From an uncultured Mycoplasmatota bacterium (lineage in GTDB: Bacteria; Bacillota_I; Bacilli_A; RF39; UBA660): a stretch of DNA of 64,000 nucleotides. The notes under the pieces were generated by a model. That model searched no databases and was not told where the DNA came from. It saw nothing but the letters and a program-made list of their open reading frames with translations. A program made the translations under genes and the position numbers. Below, in pieces: positions 60,825 to 64,000 of this stretch; position 1 is the stretch's first letter, and each line of letters opens with the position of its first letter. Location of the stretch: assembly GCA_900547995.1 (NCBI GenBank), contig URIY01000002.1:1-64000 (forward strand), read 5' to 3'.

Positions 60825-62900
60825 ATGGCTCGTGAATATAGCTTAGAGAATACTCGTAATTTTGGTATCATGGCACACATTGATGCTGGAAAAACTACTT
60901 GTACAGAACGTATTTTATTTCATACAGGAAAAATCCATAAAATTGGTGAAACACATGATGGTGCTTCACAAATGGACTGGATGGAGCAAGAACAAGAACG
61001 TGGTATTACTATAACATCAGCAGCTACAACAGCATTCTGGAAGCACAATCGTTTAAATATAATTGATACTCCAGGTCACGTTGACTTTACTGTTGAAGTT
61101 TCAAGATCACTTCGTGTATTAGATGGTGCTGTTGCCCTTCTTGATACACAAGCAGGTGTAGAACCACAAACGGAAACTGTATGGCGTCAAGCAAGTGAAT
61201 TCAAAGTTCCTCGTTTAATCTTCTGTAATAAGATGGATAAAATGGGTGCTAACTTTGAATACAGTTTAAAAACTATTGATGACCGTTTAGGCGTTAATGC
61301 TAAACCAATTGAATGGCCAATTGGCGCTGAAAATGAATTCAATGGTGTTATTGATTTAATAACAAGAACTGCTTACCATTATGATGGAAAGCAAGATGAA
61401 AACCCAACTATTATTGATATCCCTGCTGATATGGTAGATTTAGTTGAGGAAAAACGTAATGACTTAATTGAAGCAGTTGCTGAATTTGATGATGAACTTA
61501 TGACTAAATACCTAGATGGTGAAGAGGTAAGTGTTGAAATGATTAAAGCAGCAATTAGAAAAGGTGTTTTAAGTGCTGAATTCTTCCCAGTATTATGTGG
61601 TACTGCACTTGGAAACATGGGTGTTAAGTTATTACTAGATGCTGTTATTGATTATTTACCATCTCCACTTGATATACCTTCAATTAAAGGTGTTGATATG
61701 GATGGTGAACCAATCGAAAGACATCCATCTGATTCAGAACCTTTTGCAGCTCTTGCATTTAAGGTTATGACAGATCCATTTGTTGGAAAATTAACATTCT
61801 TCCGTGTATATTCAGGACATTTATCAAGCGGTTCATACGTTTTAAATGCTACTAAAAATACTAAGGAAAGAGTGGGACGTATCCTACAAATGCATGCTAA
61901 TACAAGAACAGAAATTAGTGAAGTTTATACAGGTGATATCGCTGCTGCAGTAGGTCTTAAAAATACAACTACTGGAGATACACTTTGCGATGAAAAGAAA
62001 CCTTGTATTCTAGAATCAATGGAATTCCCAGAACCAGTTATTGAACTTGCTGTTGAACCAAAATCAAAAGCAGATCAAGATAAGATGGGACTTGCTCTTC
62101 AAAAATTAGCTGAAGAAGATCCAACATTTAGAGCTTCAACAGATTTTGAAACAGGTCAAACTATTATTGCTGGTATGGGTGAATTACACCTTGATATTAT
62201 CGTTGATCGTATGAAACGTGAATTTGGTGTTGAAGCTAATATTGGTAAACCACAAGTTTCATATCGTGAGACAATTACACAAGCAGCAGAATGCGAAGGA
62301 AAATATATCAAACAATCTGGTGGACGTGGACAATACGGACATGTTTGGATTAGATTTGAACCAAATCCAGATAAAGGATATGAATTCGTTGATGCAATCG
62401 TTGGTGGTGTTGTTCCAAGAGAATATATACCAGTAACTGATAAAGGTTTACAAGATGCCCTAAAGACAGGTGTTTTAGCAGGTTACCCTATGGTAGATGT
62501 TAAAGCAACATTATTTGATGGATCATATCATGATGTTGACTCATCTGAAATGGCATATAAAATTGCTGCATCTATGGCTTTAAAAGAGGCTAAAAATAAA
62601 TGTAAACCAGTTTTACTTGAACCTATCATGAAAGTTCAAATTGTTGTTCCTGATGAATATCTTGGAACAGTTATGGGAGATGTTACATCTCGTCGTGGTC
62701 GTCCACTAGGACAAGAATCTCGTGGAAATGCACTTGCAATCAATGCATTAGTACCACTTTCAGAAATGTTTGGATATGCAACAAGTTTACGTTCAAATAC
62801 ACAAGGACGTGGAACATTCATTATGGAATTTGATCATTACGAAGAAGTTCCAAAGAACATTGCTGAAGAAATCATCAAAAAAAATGGTGGTAATAATTAA
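60825..62900 (+). CDS. fusA: Elongation factor G
   Basis: A 691-residue GTPase that drives translocation. Seen: [16 protein letters not shown] (P loop), [14 protein letters not shown] (switch I), [20 protein letters not shown] (switch II), [10 protein letters not shown] and domains II-V with the conserved C-terminal [18 protein letters not shown]. Length standard. RBS GGAAAGGA. Arg codons here are mostly CGT, unlike the AGA used in most genes of the window, as expected for highly expressed genes. Confidence 0.98.
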   Translation: MAREYSLENTRNFGIMAHIDAGKTTCTERILFHTGKIHKIGETHDGASQMDWMEQEQERGITITSAATTAFWKHNRLNIIDTPGHVDFTVEVSRSLRVLDGAVALLDTQAGVEPQTETVWRQASEFKVPRLIFCNKMDKMGANFEYSLKTIDDRLGVNAKPIEWPIGAENEFNGVIDLITRTAYHYDGKQDENPTIIDIPADMVDLVEEKRNDLIEAVAEFDDELMTKYLDGEEVSVEMIKAAIRKGVLSAEFFPVLCGTALGNMGVKLLLDAVIDYLPSPLDIPSIKGVDMDGEPIERHPSDSEPFAALAFKVMTDPFVGKLTFFRVYSGHLSSGSYVLNATKNTKERVGRILQMHANTRTEISEVYTGDIAAAVGLKNTTTGDTLCDEKKPCILESMEFPEPVIELAVEPKSKADQDKMGLALQKLAEEDPTFRASTDFETGQTIIAGMGELHLDIIVDRMKREFGVEANIGKPQVSYRETITQAAECEGKYIKQSGGRGQYGHVWIRFEPNPDKGYEFVDAIVGGVVPREYIPVTDKGLQDALKTGVLAGYPMVDVKATLFDGSYHDVDSSEMAYKIAASMALKEAKNKCKPVLLEPIMKVQIVVPDEYLGTVMGDVTSRRGRPLGQESRGNALAINALVPLSEMFGYATSLRSNTQGRGTFIMEFDHYEEVPKNIAEEIIKKNGGNN

Positions 62901-62970
62901 TTAAGTCTTGATATTTTTTCAAGATTTAGATACAATATTTATGTATAATAATTAAAGGAGGAAAATTAAA

Positions 62971-64000
62971 ATGGCAAAAGCTAAATTCGATCGTTCAAAA
63001 CCACATGTTAATATTGGTACAATTGGACACGTAGACCATGGTAAAACTACTTTAACAGCAGCTATTACCAATGTATTATCAAAAAAAGGATATGCTGATT
63101 TCGTTGATTATGCAAACATCGATAAGGCACCTGAAGAAAGAGAAAGAGGTATTACAATTAATACTTCACATGTTGAATATCAAACTGATAAGAGACACTA
63201 TGCACACGTTGACTGTCCAGGACATGCTGACTATGTAAAGAACATGATTACTGGTGCAGCTCAAATGGATGGAGCAATCTTAGTTATTGCTGCAACTGAT
63301 GGACCTATGGCACAAACTCGTGAACATATCTTACTTTCACGTCAAGTTGGTGTACCTCGTATGGTTGTATTCATGAACAAATGTGATATGGTAGATGATC
63401 CAGAATTACTAGACTTAGTAGAAATGGAAATTCGTGACCTATTAAATGAATACGGATTTGATGGAGATAATACTCCAATTATTCGTGGATCAGCATTAAA
63501 AGCTCTTGAAGGAGATCCTAAGTATGAACAAGCAATCCTTGACTTAATGGATGCAGTTGATAATTGGATTGAAACTCCAGTTCGTGATACTGATAAACCA
63601 TTCTTAATGCCAATTGAAGACGTTTTCACAATCACAGGACGTGGTACTGTTGTTACAGGACGTGTTGAACGTGGACAATTGAAACTTAATGATGAAGTTG
63701 AAATCGTTGGTATCAAAGATACTAAGAAAACTGTTGTTACAGGAATTGAAATGTTTAGAAAACAACTAGACTATGCTGAAGCAGGAGATAATGCTGGTGT
63801 ATTATTACGTGGTATTTCTCGTGAAGAAGTTGAAAGAGGTCAAGTTCTTGCTAAACCAGGTTCAGTTACTCCACATAAGAAATTCAAAGCTCAAGTTTAT
63901 ATCTTAAGTAAAGAAGAAGGTGGAAGACATACACCATTTATGTCAAATTATCGTCCACAATTCTATTTCAGAACTACAGATGTTACTGGTGTTATTGAAT
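62971..64000 (+). CDS. tuf: Elongation factor Tu (3' end cut by window)
   Basis: The first 343 codons of EF-Tu run to the window end without a stop. Seen: [20 protein letters not shown] with GKTTLTAAI (P loop), [13 protein letters not shown] (switch I), [20 protein letters not shown] (switch II), NKCDMVD (guanine specificity) and domains II/III. RBS AAAGGAGGA. The 70-base gap from fusA holds a TCTTGA/TCAAGA hairpin (62906-62911 with 62919-62924) and a TATAAT at 62944-62949 that might be an internal promoter. Confidence 0.98.
   Translation, partial: MAKAKFDRSKPHVNIGTIGHVDHGKTTLTAAITNVLSKKGYADFVDYANIDKAPEERERGITINTSHVEYQTDKRHYAHVDCPGHADYVKNMITGAAQMDGAILVIAATDGPMAQTREHILLSRQVGVPRMVVFMNKCDMVDDPELLDLVEMEIRDLLNEYGFDGDNTPIIRGSALKALEGDPKYEQAILDLMDAVDNWIETPVRDTDKPFLMPIEDVFTITGRGTVVTGRVERGQLKLNDEVEIVGIKDTKKTVVTGIEMFRKQLDYAEAGDNAGVLLRGISREEVERGQVLAKPGSVTPHKKFKAQVYILSKEEGGRHTPFMSNYRPQFYFRTTDVTGVIE

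Noticed and set aside
63342..63716. Minus-strand frame within tuf
   Set aside because: Fully antisense to EF-Tu, with no family match.

Overview
The window looks like chromosome of a very AT-rich, Gram-positive, low-GC Firmicute (Bacilli or Tenericutes-adjacent). Evidence: A/T-dominated third codon positions, strong AGGAGG-type ribosome binding sites, TTGACA/TATAAT promoters with 16-18 bp spacers, and many gene orders known from Bacillus subtilis. Tryptophan is written TGG and TGA serves as a stop, so the standard bacterial code applies and this is not a Mycoplasma code. Teichoic-acid genes, an autolysin, mreCD and a PASTA protein say it has a Gram-positive wall. A host assignment such as an uncultured gut Bacilli lineage is inference only.

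Layout. 1-9 kb: comN, secDF, rel, an AI-2E-type permease, hisS, an orphan gene and an archaeal-type aspS, in the same overall order as the Bacillus comN-secDF-rel-hisS-aspS region. 9-17 kb: a very large pilin-like surface protein, a large secreted glucosaminidase and a membrane protein with many PASTA repeats but no kinase domain. 17-19 kb: O-antigen-polymerase-like protein and a glycosyltransferase. 19-25.7 kb: spoIIB-like, radC, mreC, mreD, spoIVFA, spoIVFB, rplU, prp, rpmA, then infC, rpmI, rplT. This is the Bacillus mre-spoIVF-rpmA block with maf, mreB, minCD, spo0B and obg missing, followed by the IF3 operon. 25.7-29.7 kb: a small polysaccharide cluster (GT4, Alg14/Alg13-type pair, galE) and a secreted orphan. 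29.8-30.9 kb: a wrecked IS200/IS605-type tnpB with its structured right end and a truncated ORF. 31-33 kb: rnhC, cvpA, trxA. 33-35.7 kb: two tandem paralogues joining a sigma-70 region-4-like helix-turn-helix to an RNA polymerase alpha-CTD-like domain; this is the most novel item. 35.8-37.8 kb: FAD/Rieske oxidoreductase and two CotF-type spore-coat-like proteins. 37.9-44.8 kb: two U32 proteins, greA, folA, tig, an ABC-F ATPase and a Nudix-like regulator. 44.9-57 kb: one long wall-polymer operon (tarI, tarJ, three CDP-glycerol-type polymerases, tagG, tagH, a Wzz/BY-kinase fusion and its PHP phosphatase), then two flavodoxin-like proteins and a kinase-fold protein. 57-64 kb: def, recG with a LexA-like box in its promoter, and the str operon rpsL-rpsG-fusA-tuf, with tuf cut by the window end.

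Themes. Cell envelope growth (MreCD, autolysin, teichoic acid, capsule control), translation, and stress control (Rel, RecG, GreA) dominate. Sporulation-family genes (spoIIB-like, spoIVFA/FB, cotF-like pair) are present although whether the organism sporulates cannot be told from here. Intergenic gaps are short; none exceeds 300 bases. I saw no tRNA, rRNA or CRISPR array. Start codons were chosen by ribosome-binding-site spacing and several are TTG or GTG; infC appears to start at ATC.
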